Source: Verrucomicrobiaceae bacterium
Lineage (GTDB): Bacteria; Verrucomicrobiota; Verrucomicrobiia; Verrucomicrobiales; Verrucomicrobiaceae
Assembly (NCBI GenBank): GCA_016713035.1
Contig: JADJPW010000001.1
Span: 1,054,001 to 1,118,000, forward strand
DNA length: 64,000 nucleotides
Direction: 5' to 3'
Position numbers and translations under genes: made by a program. Shown in pieces: positions 17,079 through 27,672 of the stretch. Position 1 is the stretch's first letter. Each line of letters starts with the position of its first letter. The notes below the pieces were generated by a model. The model was not told the DNA's origin. It searched no databases and saw only the letters and a program-made list of their open reading frames with translations.

Positions 17079-18080
17079 ATGAATCGCCTTTTACTCCCAC
17101 TCCTGCTTCTGACTGCCTGTGGCAAACACGATGCGCCGCACAACGCTGCTGCCTCATTGCCGAGTGCGACGGTTCAGACACAACAGGCTGCATGGCTCCC
17201 ACACACTGCCACGGAGGAAGTCGTCGGCACGGTGCGCTCAAAGCTACGCGCCGCTGTCGAGGCGAAAGTCAGTGGTCGCGTGCTTGAATACTCCGCAACG
17301 CCGGGCACTTTGGTGAAAACGGGCGATTTGCTCGCTCGGCTCGATGTGCAGGAGATTCAGGCGAAGGTCGATCAAGCCCGCGCGATGCTCGAACAGGCAA
17401 AACGCGAGTTTGATCGCCAAAAGTCGCTCATGACCAACAATGCGACCACGCGGCAGGAATTCGATGCAGCAGAGACTCGCGTGAAAATCGGCAACGGAGC
17501 TGTCAGCGAGGCCGAAACGATGATGAGCTACGCCAAAGTCACGGCACCTTTCGATGGCGTGATCACGCGAAAACTCGCCGATGTGGGTGATCTGGCCATG
17601 CCGGGCAAGCCACTGCTCGAAATCGAAGCGCCGACGGCGCTACGCTTTGAGGCGGATCTCCCCGAAGCGATCCTCGACCGTGTGAAGCTGGGTGCGAAGA
17701 TGTCCGTGCGTCTCGCAAAGGTCGTGGAAGGCACGGTGAGCGAAATTTCGCCTGTAGCCGATCCTGTGAGCCGCACTTTCAGTGTGAAGCTCGATCTGCC
17801 GCAGTCCGATGGCCTGCGCACGGGCCAGTTTGGCCGTGTTTCAGTGCCCGTGGCAGAGGTGAAGCTGCTCCTCGTGCCACAAAGCGCCGTTTTGAAGCGT
17901 GGGCAGATGGAACTCATCTTTGTAGCCAAGGACGGCAAAGCCGCGCTGCGGCTCGTGAAGACGGGTAAAGTGCTGGAAGGTCGCGTGGAGGTGCTCTCCG
18001 GCCTGGAAGAAGGTGAACAGGTCATCGTGAGCGACACCTCAAAGCTCATCGACGGCCAACCCGTGACGATCCAGCCATGA
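17079..18080 (+). CDS. RND efflux periplasmic adaptor (membrane fusion protein), lipoprotein
   Basis: 333 aa. The lipobox LTAC puts the acylated Cys at residue 14. Then a HlyD/AcrA-type adaptor: a lipoyl half (VSGRVLEYSATPGTLVKTGD), an alpha-helical hairpin (about residues 97-130), the second lipoyl half (APFDGVITRKLADVGDLAMP), a beta-barrel and a membrane-proximal domain (VLSGLEEGEQVIVSD). It connects the inner-membrane pump, encoded directly after it, to an outer-membrane channel. No TolC-like gene lies nearby. The stop at 18080 abuts the pump gene. Confidence 0.92.
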   Translation: MNRLLLPLLLLTACGKHDAPHNAAASLPSATVQTQQAAWLPHTATEEVVGTVRSKLRAAVEAKVSGRVLEYSATPGTLVKTGDLLARLDVQEIQAKVDQARAMLEQAKREFDRQKSLMTNNATTRQEFDAAETRVKIGNGAVSEAETMMSYAKVTAPFDGVITRKLADVGDLAMPGKPLLEIEAPTALRFEADLPEAILDRVKLGAKMSVRLAKVVEGTVSEISPVADPVSRTFSVKLDLPQSDGLRTGQFGRVSVPVAEVKLLLVPQSAVLKRGQMELIFVAKDGKAALRLVKTGKVLEGRVEVLSGLEEGEQVIVSDTSKLIDGQPVTIQP

Positions 18081-21000
18081 GTGAGCCTTCAAGCAACCAG
18101 CTTGCCTCTCGGCATCGCAGGCCGAATCGCGGCGGCATTCATTGATTCCAAGCTGACGCCGCTTGTCGTCATCGCATCCGTCTTGCTCGGTGCGGCGGCG
18201 ATCGTGCTGCTGCCGCGTGAAGAAGAGCCGCAGATCAAGGTGCCGATGGTCGATGTCATGGTCGCCATGCCTGGCTCCACCGCCAAGGAGATCGAGGAAC
18301 GAGCTACGCGACCGATGGAAAAACTGCTGTGGGAGCTACCAGGAGTGGAATACATCTACAGCACCTCACGCGACAGCGAGAGCCTCGTCATCGTGCGCTT
18401 CAAAGTGGGCGAGGACCCCGAGCGCAGTCTGGTGAAGCTCACGGAAAAGCTGCGCTCAAACTTTGACCGCATGCCAATGGGCGTCTCCATGCCCATCGTG
18501 AAGCCCAAGAGCATCGACGATGTGCCCATCCTAGCGCTGACCTTTCACAGTGCTCGCTACGACCACCTCACGCTGCGCCGCTTGGCCGCGCAGGTGGATG
18601 AATCCATCAAACAAGTGCCGCTGGTGGCCGAGACGACGCTGCTCGGTGGCTCACGCCGCGCCGTGCGTGTGATGCTCGATCCCGTGAAGCTCGCTAGCCG
18701 CAATCTCAGCCCCGCAGGCCTGGTGCCGATGCTTCAGCAGGCGAATCGACAATTCCGCGCTGGTGGCCTCACCACTGGCAACAACGAAGTGCTGGTGGAA
18801 ACCGGCGCATTCCTCAAAACAGCCGAGGAGGTGGGCAATGTGGTCATCGGCGTCTTTAGCGGTCGCCCTGTGTATTTGCGAGAGGTCGCGGACATCGTCG
18901 ATGGAGGTGAAGAACCCGCGCAATACGTCTTCCACGGCTCCAAGACGAGTGAAGAGCCTGCGGTGACTCTCAGCATCGCGAAGCGCCCCGGCGCGAATGC
19001 CATCAGTGTGGCGGATGAGGTGCTGCACAAAGTCAAACTGCTCAAAGGAAGCACCATTCCCGCCGATGTCAGCGTCAGCATCACGCGCAACTACGGCGAG
19101 ACGGCGGCGGAGAAGTCCAACGAGCTGCTGCTGCACATGGGCATCGCCGTTTTCAGCGTGGCGATCCTGATCTGGCTCACGCTCGGCTGGCGAGAGAGCG
19201 GCATCGTCGCTGTGGCTATCCCAGCCACGCTGGCGCTCACTTTGCTCATTTTTTATCTCTACGGCTTCACACTGAATCGCATCACGCTCTTCGCGCTCAT
19301 CTTCAGCATCGGCATCCTGGTCGATGATGCCATCGTGGTCGTGGAGAACATCGTGCGGCATTTCCACCTACCGCAAAACAAAGGTCGTAACTGGTCTGCC
19401 ATCGCGGTGGAAGCCGTGGGCGAAGTGGGCAATCCAACGATACTCGCCACCTTCGCCGTGATCGCGGCGGTGCTGCCGATGGCCTTCGTCGACGGACTGA
19501 TGGGGCCGTATATGCGCCCGATCCCGATCGGAGCCAGTGCGGCGATGTTTTGGTCACTGCTGATCGCCTTCATCGTCACGCCCTGGGCTTCGATTCGCAT
19601 TCTGCGCTGGGGTAAGAAGTATTCCACGCTCACCGAAGGCACGCCATCGGCGAAAGACCTCGCTCATCATGACGCCAGTGAGCATCCCGAGGATTATTTC
19701 ACGAAACTCTACCGCCGCATCATGGGGCCACTGCTGCATCACGCGGGCTGGCGCTGGGTTTTCCTCATCGGCATCACGCTTCTGTTACTCGGTAGCATGG
19801 CGACTGTCGGACTGGGCTGGGTGAAGGTGAAAATGCTGCCTTTTGACAACAAGAGCGAGTTCCAGGTCATCCTGAACATGCCAGAAGGCTCCTCGCTGGA
19901 GCAAACCGCCGCCGTCGCTCGTGAAATGGCCGCAGTGATCCGCACCGAGCCGGAAGTGACCGATTACCAAGTCTATGCCGGTGTCGCCTCGCCCTACAAC
20001 TTCAACGGCCTCGTGCGTCACTACTTCATGCGCCGTGGTGCGAATGTGGCTGACATCCAGGTGAACCTCGTCGGCAAGCACGAGCGCCGTGCGCAGAGCC
20101 ATGACATCGCCAAACGCATCCGACCAGCCGTGGCAACCATCGCAGAGCGCTACATGGCCCGAGTCGCCATTGCTGAAGTGCCACCGGGACCGCCTGTGCT
20201 GCAAACCCTCGTCGCGGAGATTTACGGCCCTGATGACGACGCGAGGCTGAAGCTCGCAGAGCGAGTCAAAGGCATCTTCAAGTCCACACCGGGTGTGGTC
20301 GATGTGGATTGGTATATCGAGGCCGAACAGCAAAAATCCCGCTTCATCATCGACAAAGAAAAAGCCGCTCTGCACGGCATCAGCGCCGCCACGATCTCGC
20401 AGACACTCAAAATCGCCGTGGATGGCGAAAACGTCGATCTCTTGCATCAGCCAGAGGAGAAGGAAGACGTGAATATCCGCCTCGAACTGCCCCGCAGCGC
20501 CAAAACCACGCCGGAGGAGCTTTTAGCTCTCCGCGTGCGCTCTGGCGATGCCAATGCCCTGCCCGAGCCTGGTGCCAGTGGCTCTCCGCTGGTGCCGCTG
20601 CGTGAGCTAGTAAAGGTGGAGCACGTCACAGTCGAAAAAAGCCGCTACCACAAGAATCTCATGCCCGTGACCTACGTCATCGGTGATGTGGCCGGAGTCA
20701 TCGAAAGCCCCGTGTATGCCATTTTCCAGATGAACGAAGCATTGAAGAAGCTCGATACCCGCGAGTTCGGCGGCAGTGGCGCTGAGTTGAAGATCCTCAA
20801 TGCCGCCATGCCATTCAGCGATGCGGAACCCGCGATGAAATGGGACGGCGAGTGGCATATCACCATCGAGGTCTTCCGCGATCTCGGAGCAGCCTTCGGG
20901 GCCTGTTTGATCCTGATTTATGTGCTGATGGTCGGCTGGTTCCGCAGCTTCATCACGCCAGCGATCGTGATGATCGCCATCCCATTCTCACTGGTGGGTA

Positions 21001-21350
21001 TTTTGCCTGCTCACGGCCTCATGGACGCCTTTTTCACCGCTACGAGCATGATTGGCTTCATGGCTGGCGGCGGCATCGTGGTGCGCAACAGCATCATCCT
21101 GGTCTATTTCATTGCGCTGCGAGTGCGTGAAGGCATGCCGCTGAGTGAAGCTGTGATCGACGCTGGAGCCGTGCGCTTCCGCCCCATGCTGCTGACGGCG
21201 ATGGCTGTCGTCGTGGGAGCGGCCGTGATCCTGGCCGATCCCATCTTCCAAGGCCTCGCCATCGCTTTGATGGCAGGAGAGATCGCCAGCCTACTCATCA
21301 GCCGCATGGCGGTGCCGGTGCTCTATTTCATGGCCAATAAACACGCCTAG
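18081..21350 (+). CDS. RND-family efflux pump, AcrB/MMPL-type inner-membrane transporter
   Basis: 1089 aa with the RND layout: TM1 ([17 protein letters not shown]), a large periplasmic loop, six helices including [14 protein letters not shown] with the TM4 Asp-Asp pair, a second loop, and the closing helices ([11 protein letters not shown] onwards). It exports small molecules or metals by proton antiport with the upstream adaptor. The start given is GTG 18081, directly after the adaptor stop. ATG 18077 (ATGA overlap) would give MSEPSSNQL and would rejoin this frame at PLGIAGR if one G were removed, so the true start may be 18077 with a one-base sequence error. The sequence is closer to the hydrophobe/unknown RND branch than to CusA. 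Confidence 0.92.
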   Translation: MSLQATSLPLGIAGRIAAAFIDSKLTPLVVIASVLLGAAAIVLLPREEEPQIKVPMVDVMVAMPGSTAKEIEERATRPMEKLLWELPGVEYIYSTSRDSESLVIVRFKVGEDPERSLVKLTEKLRSNFDRMPMGVSMPIVKPKSIDDVPILALTFHSARYDHLTLRRLAAQVDESIKQVPLVAETTLLGGSRRAVRVMLDPVKLASRNLSPAGLVPMLQQANRQFRAGGLTTGNNEVLVETGAFLKTAEEVGNVVIGVFSGRPVYLREVADIVDGGEEPAQYVFHGSKTSEEPAVTLSIAKRPGANAISVADEVLHKVKLLKGSTIPADVSVSITRNYGETAAEKSNELLLHMGIAVFSVAILIWLTLGWRESGIVAVAIPATLALTLLIFYLYGFTLNRITLFALIFSIGILVDDAIVVVENIVRHFHLPQNKGRNWSAIAVEAVGEVGNPTILATFAVIAAVLPMAFVDGLMGPYMRPIPIGASAAMFWSLLIAFIVTPWASIRILRWGKKYSTLTEGTPSAKDLAHHDASEHPEDYFTKLYRRIMGPLLHHAGWRWVFLIGITLLLLGSMATVGLGWVKVKMLPFDNKSEFQVILNMPEGSSLEQTAAVAREMAAVIRTEPEVTDYQVYAGVASPYNFNGLVRHYFMRRGANVADIQVNLVGKHERRAQSHDIAKRIRPAVATIAERYMARVAIAEVPPGPPVLQTLVAEIYGPDDDARLKLAERVKGIFKSTPGVVDVDWYIEAEQQKSRFIIDKEKAALHGISAATISQTLKIAVDGENVDLLHQPEEKEDVNIRLELPRSAKTTPEELLALRVRSGDANALPEPGASGSPLVPLRELVKVEHVTVEKSRYHKNLMPVTYVIGDVAGVIESPVYAIFQMNEALKKLDTREFGGSGAELKILNAAMPFSDAEPAMKWDGEWHITIEVFRDLGAAFGACLILIYVLMVGWFRSFITPAIVMIAIPFSLVGILPAHGLMDAFFTATSMIGFMAGGGIVVRNSIILVYFIALRVREGMPLSEAVIDAGAVRFRPMLLTAMAVVVGAAVILADPIFQGLAIALMAGEIASLLISRMAVPVLYFMANKHA

Positions 21351-21403
21351 ACCTGAGTTACATGATGCAGCGTCTCTGAGCCGCCGCCTACGGGACGCAG
21401 TGC

Positions 21404-22252
21404 TTACGCGATTTTGACGACGCCGACGGTGGTGTTGTCTTGGCGTTCGTAATTGATGCGACGGATGGCAAAGATGATGGCGTCGGCGATTTTGTCTGCG
21501 GTGGTGTGTTTGCCAAAGGTGAGCAGCTCTTCCAGGGCCTTGTGAGAAAGGGTGAAGATGCCATCACTGGCTCCGATGATGATGTCACCTTTCTGGAGGC
21601 TCAGAGGATGCGGAGGAGAGTCGATGAGCGCCATCGGCTGACCGAGCAGAGCGGACTGGAGCGTGTGCCGATCTGGGTGCGAGGCGGCTTCCTCATGGCT
21701 GATCTCACCGCGCACGGCCCGCTCGTCGATGAGGGGAGCGAGTGAGTGATCTTGATTGAGCCTGGAGAGGACGCCTTCGCGAAAGAGGAAAAGCGGTGAA
21801 TCCCCCACGCTGACCCATTCCATCCAGTGATGCGTGATGAGCACACCGATCATGGTGGTGCCCATCGGCGGAGCCACGGAGGGCATGCGGTCGGTGATGT
21901 AACCGAGGGTGTCATTGGCCGTGTGCAGTGCGTGGAGGAGCTTGGTCGCGGGATGCCCCTCGACTTCATGATAGGCACGCACAAAGGCATTCACACCGAT
22001 GTAGCTAGCGACACTGCCACCCGCATGGGCACCGAGTCCATCTCCGACGACGAGCATGAGCCGCTCCAGGCTGCGCTCTCCGGGCTCGGTGGCGTCTGCA
22101 AAGGCGTAATAGTCCTCCTGATTCTCGCGGCGGCCACGGTATTGTCTGGCGGCAAAATCCTGCTCCTGCACAAAAGCCGCATCCACGATGGGCTCGGCGA
22201 CAAAAACGGGCGCTGTTTTATTACGTGGTGGCTGATTCGCGTCGGTGATCAC
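21404..22252 (-). CDS. PP2C-family Ser/Thr protein phosphatase
   Basis: 282 aa, cytoplasmic (no signal). PP2C motifs in order: RRENQEDYYAF, VVGDGLGAHAGGSVA, TTMIGVLI, SVGDSPLFL, then IIGASDGIFTL with the second metal Asp. The first 45 residues are an extra polar segment. It removes phosphate from Ser/Thr, and a partner kinase such as the one at 3622 is plausible but not adjacent. Its ATG overlaps the epimerase stop (ATGA at 22252-22249), so it is the downstream gene of a coupled pair. Confidence 0.9.
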   Translation of the reverse strand: MITDANQPPRNKTAPVFVAEPIVDAAFVQEQDFAARQYRGRRENQEDYYAFADATEPGERSLERLMLVVGDGLGAHAGGSVASYIGVNAFVRAYHEVEGHPATKLLHALHTANDTLGYITDRMPSVAPPMGTTMIGVLITHHWMEWVSVGDSPLFLFREGVLSRLNQDHSLAPLIDERAVRGEISHEEAASHPDRHTLQSALLGQPMALIDSPPHPLSLQKGDIIIGASDGIFTLSHKALEELLTFGKHTTADKIADAIIFAIRRINYERQDNTTVGVVKIA

Positions 22253-23370
22253 TCGGTGCTGAACTGGAAGGTGGTGGTGCTCTGATACACATCGCCCGGA
22301 TGCAGCACAGTGCTGGGGAAGGCGGGCTGGTTCGGGCTATCGGGGTAATGCTGTGTTTCGAGGCAGAAGCCGTGACGCTTCCCGTAGGTGTGGCCTTGTT
22401 TGCCGAGGATGCCTTTGAGGTGATTGCCGGTGTAAAACTGCACTCCAGGCTCCGTGGTGAGCACCGTCATGACGCGGCCACTTTTCGCGTCGCGGGCCTT
22501 TGCGGCGAGCCGCAAGCCGGTGCCCCTGGCTAGGATGTAATTGTGATCATAGCCTTTGCCCTGCTTCAGTGCTGAAAAGTCGGAGTCGATGCGCAGACCG
22601 ATGGGTAGCGGCACATTGAACTCCAATGGAGTGCCCACCACTGTCGCAAAATCACCCGTGGGAATCAGTGCATCATCCGTAGGCGTGTACTCGGTGGCGG
22701 CGATCATGATCTCCTGCGCCAGCACATCGCCAGATCCCTCGCCCGCGAGATTGAAGTAACTGTGGTTGGTGAGGTTCACCACGGTGGTCTTGCTGGTGGT
22801 GGCGTGGTATTTGATGATCAGCGTATTATCCGCGCTGAGAGCATAGATGACGGAGCAATGGAGGGTGCCAGGGTATCCCTCCTCGCCGTCTGGACTGGTG
22901 TACTTCAATTCGACAGCGGGATTGCCCTCGAACTGCATGGGAGATGCCTTCCATACTTTGCGCGAGAAGTTTTCCACGCCGCCGTGGATGTGGTTTTTCC
23001 CCGAATTGGGTGTCACACGCACCTCATGGCCAAAGAGCTTGAAGCTGGCACCGCCGATGCGGTTTGCGTAGCGACCCACGGTGATGCCAAAGCCGGGATG
23101 CTTCCCCATATAGCCCGCTAGCGAGTCAAAACCCAGCACCACGTCTGCAAAGTGCCCCTGGCGGTCTGGGGCAATCAGGGAGACGAGGATGGCACCGTAA
23201 TTCGTCACGCGGGCCTCCATGCCTTTGTCATTACGGAGGGTGTAGAGCCGCACCTCTTCTCCCAGGCCTGCGGTGGCACCCCAGGGCTGCGAGCTCACTC
23301 CTGCAGCCCCTGCGCCGTGCAGAAGAGCCGACGTGGCGAGAAAGATGGAAAAAAGAGCGGTGCGGAGCAT
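22249..23370 (-). CDS. Exported aldose 1-epimerase (galactose mutarotase)
   Basis: 373 aa from ATG 23370, which gives a signal peptide (TALFSIFLATSALLHGAGA); an upstream in-frame start at 23454 would bury it. The family motifs are present: NRIGGASFKLFG, GKNHIHGG with the catalytic His, TNHSYFNLAG and EPGVQFYTGNHLKG near the C-terminus holding the catalytic region. It interconverts alpha and beta anomers of free hexoses, here probably in the periplasm during polysaccharide breakdown. Coupled to the PP2C gene by a four-base overlap. Confidence 0.9.
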   Translation of the reverse strand: MLRTALFSIFLATSALLHGAGAAGVSSQPWGATAGLGEEVRLYTLRNDKGMEARVTNYGAILVSLIAPDRQGHFADVVLGFDSLAGYMGKHPGFGITVGRYANRIGGASFKLFGHEVRVTPNSGKNHIHGGVENFSRKVWKASPMQFEGNPAVELKYTSPDGEEGYPGTLHCSVIYALSADNTLIIKYHATTSKTTVVNLTNHSYFNLAGEGSGDVLAQEIMIAATEYTPTDDALIPTGDFATVVGTPLEFNVPLPIGLRIDSDFSALKQGKGYDHNYILARGTGLRLAAKARDAKSGRVMTVLTTEPGVQFYTGNHLKGILGKQGHTYGKRHGFCLETQHYPDSPNQPAFPSTVLHPGDVYQSTTTFQFSTE

Positions 23371-23476
23371 GGCGTCTCGGTGGGTGGTTACAGGGAAGAC
23401 GTTGGCGGCGGTGCCGCTGCCGTGCAACCGCCAGATTGCTCCCCTTTCGACCACGCGTGACGCCCTATGGGAGCCC

Positions 23477-24871
23477 TCACGCGAGCACTTCCTTCACCAC
23501 ATGGCCGTGGATATCCGTGAGGCGGAAATCGCGCCCAGCGTGGCGGAAGGTGAGCTTCTCATGATCCAGGCCGAGCTGGTGCAGGATGGTAGCGTGCAGA
23601 TCATGCATGTGGACTTTGCCATCGACGGCCATGTGGCCGATCTCGTCTGTCTCGCCATAGGAGAGGCCCGGCTTAAAGCCACCACCGGCCATCCACACGG
23701 TGAAGCCGAGCGGATTGTGATCGCGGCCCGTGCCATTTTTCTCGGCGTAGGGTGTGCGGCCGAATTCACCGCCCCACCAGACGATGGTGTCCTCCAGCAG
23801 GCCGCGCTGCTTCAGGTCATCGAGCAGGCCAGCGATGGGTTTATCGACGGCGGCGGCGTGGTCGCCGTGCTTCGGTAGATTGCTGTGCTGGTCCCAGGCG
23901 GGATTGTTCGAGTTATCGCCATAATTGACCTGGATGTAGCGCACGCCCTGCTCGGCGAGGCGGCGGGCCATGAGGCACTGACGGCCAAAGTTTTCCGTCT
24001 TGGGATCGTCGATGCCGTAGAGCTTCTGCGTGGCCTCTGACTCGCCAGCGAGATCGAGCACACCGGGGGCATTCATCTGCATGCGTGCGGCTAGCTCATA
24101 GCTGCGGATCACGGCGTCGATGTCGGTGTCACCGGGCATGGCGCGGGCGGCTTGCTGGGCATTGAGCGATTGCAGCAGACTGAACTGCTTCCGCTGCTGC
24201 TCCGGCGTCCAGATGCTGTTGGTGATGTTTTTGATGCCGCTTTCCCTCGCTGGCAGGCCACTGCGGCCTACGGGCGTGCCCTGGAAGACAGCGGGGAGAA
24301 AGGCGGTGCCGTAGTTCCGCGGTCCACCATTGCCGAGGGAGGGGCTGATGGTGACAAAGCCGGGCAGATTGTCATTTTCTGCACCCAGGCCATACATCAC
24401 CCACGCACCCATGCTGGGCCGCACATTGCTGGTGGTGCCAGTGTGCAAAAACAGCGTCGCAGGCCCATGGGCCACGCCTTCTGTGTGCATGCCGTGCAGG
24501 AAGCACAGGTCGTCGATGTGGCGATTGATGTTCGGAAAGAGATTTGAGGCCCAGTGGCCCGTCTCACCGTGCTGCTGGAAGTCCCACAGCGGTTTCATCA
24601 CGCGTTGCAGGGCACCTTTGCCCGTCTTGGCCACTGCGCGGGAGTCCATGACTTCGATGATCTTGCCGTCGTCTTTGAGCAGGCGCGGCTTGTAGTCATA
24701 GCTGTCCACATGGCTCACACCGCCCTGCATGAAGAGGAAAATCACTCGCTTTGCCCGTGGTGCGTGGTGGGAGCGCTTATTCGCCAGCGGGCTACCTAGC
24801 GCAGAAAGCGCCAGCGAGCCAAAGCCGCAGGCGGAGGTCTGCAAAAAGGAACGTCGTGAATGGAGAAGCAT
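23477..24871 (-). CDS. DUF1501 protein, Tat-exported (alkaline-phosphatase/sulfatase fold)
   Basis: 464 aa. The N-terminus MLLHSRRSFLQTSACGFGSL is a twin-arginine signal. The body shows DUF1501 blocks: FLFMQGGVSHVDSYDYKP, GAWVMYGLG, LPGFVTI, WWGGEFGRTPYAE and GRDHNPLGFTVWMAGGG. The function is unproven; the fold is related to alkaline phosphatase. In Planctomycetes and Verrucomicrobiota it usually pairs with a DUF1549/DUF1553 (PSCyt2/PSD1) protein. Here such a partner lies at 27673-29319 with two unrelated genes in between. Confidence 0.92.
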   Translation of the reverse strand: MLLHSRRSFLQTSACGFGSLALSALGSPLANKRSHHAPRAKRVIFLFMQGGVSHVDSYDYKPRLLKDDGKIIEVMDSRAVAKTGKGALQRVMKPLWDFQQHGETGHWASNLFPNINRHIDDLCFLHGMHTEGVAHGPATLFLHTGTTSNVRPSMGAWVMYGLGAENDNLPGFVTISPSLGNGGPRNYGTAFLPAVFQGTPVGRSGLPARESGIKNITNSIWTPEQQRKQFSLLQSLNAQQAARAMPGDTDIDAVIRSYELAARMQMNAPGVLDLAGESEATQKLYGIDDPKTENFGRQCLMARRLAEQGVRYIQVNYGDNSNNPAWDQHSNLPKHGDHAAAVDKPIAGLLDDLKQRGLLEDTIVWWGGEFGRTPYAEKNGTGRDHNPLGFTVWMAGGGFKPGLSYGETDEIGHMAVDGKVHMHDLHATILHQLGLDHEKLTFRHAGRDFRLTDIHGHVVKEVLA

Positions 24872-24934
24872 GTGCCTGTGAACGCATGCGGAGTGCGGAA
24901 CCTTTCCTCACTCCCGCGTGTTCGCTGACTCGGC

Positions 24935-26044
24935 TCAATACAGCTCCACAGGGGAGCGCTTGCCGTCTTCGACACTGAGCAGCTTCGCACGCTCCTCGCC
25001 CAGGGTATCGACGCGGAGCTGCCAGATGTCGCGATTGATGGCCGCAAAGCGGTCGAGATCGAACTTATCTGGCTGCACGAGGCGCTTTTTGGTCTTTTCG
25101 ATCCGTGCCAGCGCATCGTGAATGGCGGGGGCCTCCACGCCTTCCAGATGCTGACGTGCCTGCTCCACCATTTCGACGCGGTGGCAGATCATGACTAGGT
25201 CATTGCCTGCACGCACAGCTTCCTGGATCGCCTGCTCAAAGGTGACTTCATTGAGAATGGCTCCCATATCGAGGTCGTCGGTCATGGCTAGGCCGTCGAA
25301 GGCGTATTGATGCCGCAGCAGCTTGGTGACGATGTTGTAGCTGAGGCTAGCTGGCCAGCGACCACGGTCTGGATCGTAGGCGGTGTAGTTGCTGTGACAG
25401 GTCATCACGCTATCAAGCTCTGGCAGCAGCGCGGAGTAGGGCAGCAGCTCGCTCTTTTCCATCTCCTCACGGCTTTTGGTGATCACTGGCAGGAACTCAT
25501 GCGGATCACACTCCGCAGGGCCGTAGCCAGGGAAGTGCTTGCCACAGCTGAGGATGCCTTCTTTGCGCATGGCACGGTTAAAGATGCCCGCGTTGTCGAT
25601 CACCTGCTGCGGATCACGGCCATAGGTGCGGCCTTTGAGCGAGTTATCCGCTGCATCGTCGTAGCTGATGTCCAAAACCGGGCACAGATCGAGATTGAAG
25701 CCGAAGTGGCGCAAAACCTGCCCTGTGAGCTTGCCATGGCGGCGGATCAGCTCGGGCTCGCCTTTGTCGCGGAGGGATTGCGCATTCGGCGGCTCTTCGC
25801 CGATGAGGCGCAGGCGAGAGACACGCCCACCTTCCTGGTCGATGGTGATGAAGGGCTCGATGTCGGAGATGTCACGCAAGTCGTCGATGAGCTTACGGAG
25901 CTGTGTGGGGCTCTGAATGTTCCGACCAAAGAGGATGAAGCCGCCGGGCTGGAGCTTTTTCAGGCGGGCAGCGGTTTCGGAGTCGAGTTCAGCGCCAGGC
26001 ACTCCCATGAGGAGGAGCTGGCCGAGGAGTTTGGAGTCAGGCAT
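24935..26044 (-). CDS. Glycoside hydrolase family 3, beta-N-acetylhexosaminidase (NagZ-like)
   Basis: 369 aa without a signal peptide. GH3 N-terminal-domain blocks: FITIDQEGGRVSRL, CGKHFPGYG with the Lys-His pair of the active site, a histidine loop region (AECDPHEFLPVI), VMTCHSNYTAYD, and the nucleophile Asp in AMTDDLDMGAI. As a one-domain GH3 of NagZ length it most likely removes N-acetylglucosamine from muropeptides in the cytoplasm during wall recycling. It starts 64 bp after the radical SAM gene. Confidence 0.9.
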   Translation of the reverse strand: MPDSKLLGQLLLMGVPGAELDSETAARLKKLQPGGFILFGRNIQSPTQLRKLIDDLRDISDIEPFITIDQEGGRVSRLRLIGEEPPNAQSLRDKGEPELIRRHGKLTGQVLRHFGFNLDLCPVLDISYDDAADNSLKGRTYGRDPQQVIDNAGIFNRAMRKEGILSCGKHFPGYGPAECDPHEFLPVITKSREEMEKSELLPYSALLPELDSVMTCHSNYTAYDPDRGRWPASLSYNIVTKLLRHQYAFDGLAMTDDLDMGAILNEVTFEQAIQEAVRAGNDLVMICHRVEMVEQARQHLEGVEAPAIHDALARIEKTKKRLVQPDKFDLDRFAAINRDIWQLRVDTLGEERAKLLSVEDGKRSPVELY

Positions 26045-26108
26045 GGCGCGGCAGTGAATAGACGGGCTCAGAGTGGTGTCGAGTGCCGTGTGATGCCGGG
26101 GGGCGAAA

Positions 26109-27626
26109 TCACGCCTGCTGCGGCGTGTGCCGTGCCTGGCGCTTCGCGGCGGTTTTTGCGGCTGCGGGGGCTATTTTGGCACTCCCACGGAGATTGAGCG
26201 TTTCCCGGCCTGGAGAGCGGTACCAGTCGATTTCCAAGGTGGACGTAGCGAGTGCCGGATCGATGCCTTTTTCCGCCGTGAGGTAGTCAAAGAGTGCCCG
26301 AGCGAGCACTTGCAGCGCGATCTGGTGCGTGCGGCCCAGTTTGGCATGCAACCACTCGCTGAAGCTCATGAATTGCTCAAAGGGCGAAGGCACATCCTGC
26401 CACATCAGGGCCAGTGTACCGGTGAAATGGCCACTATTGGCCACCATGTCCCAATAGCGGGCAAAGCGCCGCATGCGCTGCATCTGCTCAAAGGGAATGT
26501 CACGCGTGGCGAGGATCTCGTATGGCGGATGCGCAGCGTAAATCATGCCGTACTCCGCATCATGCCGCGTGATCGGTGTGCCGCGTAGGCGCTTGAGGAT
26601 GCCTACTTGGATCTCCTGCGGCCCTAGGCGCAGCAGGCGGTCAAAACCACGCCCAAAGCTCTCCACCCCCTCCCCTGGCAGTCCGACGATGAGGTCCGCA
26701 TGGATGTGGACGCCGGTTTCCTCCCGCAGGAAGCGGAAATTATCCGCCAAGCGCTCCAGATTCTGCCTGCGGCTGATGTTTTTCGATGCCTCATCATCAA
26801 AGGTCTGGATGCCCACCTCAAACTGCACCGCTCCGGGCGGAAATTGCCGAATGAGTGCCCGCAGCCCCTCTGGCAGCCGATCTGGCACCATCTCAAAGTG
26901 CAGGAACAATCCCTCACGCCAGCGGTCGAGAAAGAACTGCAAAATCGCCGTGCTGGTGGGCAAATGCAGATTGAAGGTACGATCCACAAACTTGAACTGC
27001 ATGGCCCCACGATCGAGCAGCCGCTGCATCGCCGCGAGAAAGGACTCCAGCGGAAATGCCCGCACTGGAATATCCAGCGACGAGAGGCAGAACTCACACG
27101 TAAAGGGGCAACCGCGGGATGCCTCCACATAGATCACTCGATGGGCTAAATCACTGTCTGTATAAAGCTCATACGGTGATGCGAGCTGCGCCAGTGGTGG
27201 CAATTCCGCCGGAATGATCCGGCTCATCGAAGCATCTCCACGCAACAGCTCCCCACACACGGACGCGAATTTCACATCCGCCTCACCCGTGATGACATGA
27301 TCCGCCAGCGCCACGATAGGCTGCCCCTCCGTCTCATGCGAGACCTCCGGCCCACCGAGGATGACGATTAGCTCCGGGCGTAGCCGCTTCAGCAGTGCCA
27401 CCACCTCGGTCGTCTGCGTCACATTCCAGATGTACACGCCAAATCCGACGATGCGTGGCTCCCGCATCAGGATCGCCTCCGCGATTTCTAAGGGCTGCTG
27501 TTGAATGACGAACTCCAGCAGCTCTGCGCGGTCGCGTAGCTCGCCCAGATTGGCCATGAGGCAGCGTAGCCCGAATGAGGCGTGGATGTATTTCGCATTG
27601 AGCGTGGCGAGAACGATGTCCGGCAT
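26109..27626 (-). CDS. B12-binding-domain radical SAM protein (DUF4080 type)
   Basis: 505 aa from ATG 27626, chosen because the B12-binding domain starts there ([20 protein letters not shown]) and an earlier start at 27701 would overlap the upstream gene. An N-terminal cobalamin-binding-like Rossmann domain (residues about 1-140, with [10 protein letters not shown] and [10 protein letters not shown]) is followed by the radical SAM barrel with the 4Fe-4S motif in [14 protein letters not shown], and then a C-terminal DUF4080 region. The reaction is unknown. The classical B12 DxHxxG is not obvious, so cobalamin may not bind. Confidence 0.9.
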   Translation of the reverse strand: MPDIVLATLNAKYIHASFGLRCLMANLGELRDRAELLEFVIQQQPLEIAEAILMREPRIVGFGVYIWNVTQTTEVVALLKRLRPELIVILGGPEVSHETEGQPIVALADHVITGEADVKFASVCGELLRGDASMSRIIPAELPPLAQLASPYELYTDSDLAHRVIYVEASRGCPFTCEFCLSSLDIPVRAFPLESFLAAMQRLLDRGAMQFKFVDRTFNLHLPTSTAILQFFLDRWREGLFLHFEMVPDRLPEGLRALIRQFPPGAVQFEVGIQTFDDEASKNISRRQNLERLADNFRFLREETGVHIHADLIVGLPGEGVESFGRGFDRLLRLGPQEIQVGILKRLRGTPITRHDAEYGMIYAAHPPYEILATRDIPFEQMQRMRRFARYWDMVANSGHFTGTLALMWQDVPSPFEQFMSFSEWLHAKLGRTHQIALQVLARALFDYLTAEKGIDPALATSTLEIDWYRSPGRETLNLRGSAKIAPAAAKTAAKRQARHTPQQA

Positions 27627-27672
27627 GCGCCGCCACTCTGGCGAGGCCTGCCGCGACGGCAACGAACGGCTC

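Noticed and set aside
25307..26197. 296-codon plus-strand frame opposite the GH3 gene
   Set aside because: Shadow; the GH3 active-site motifs are on the minus strand.
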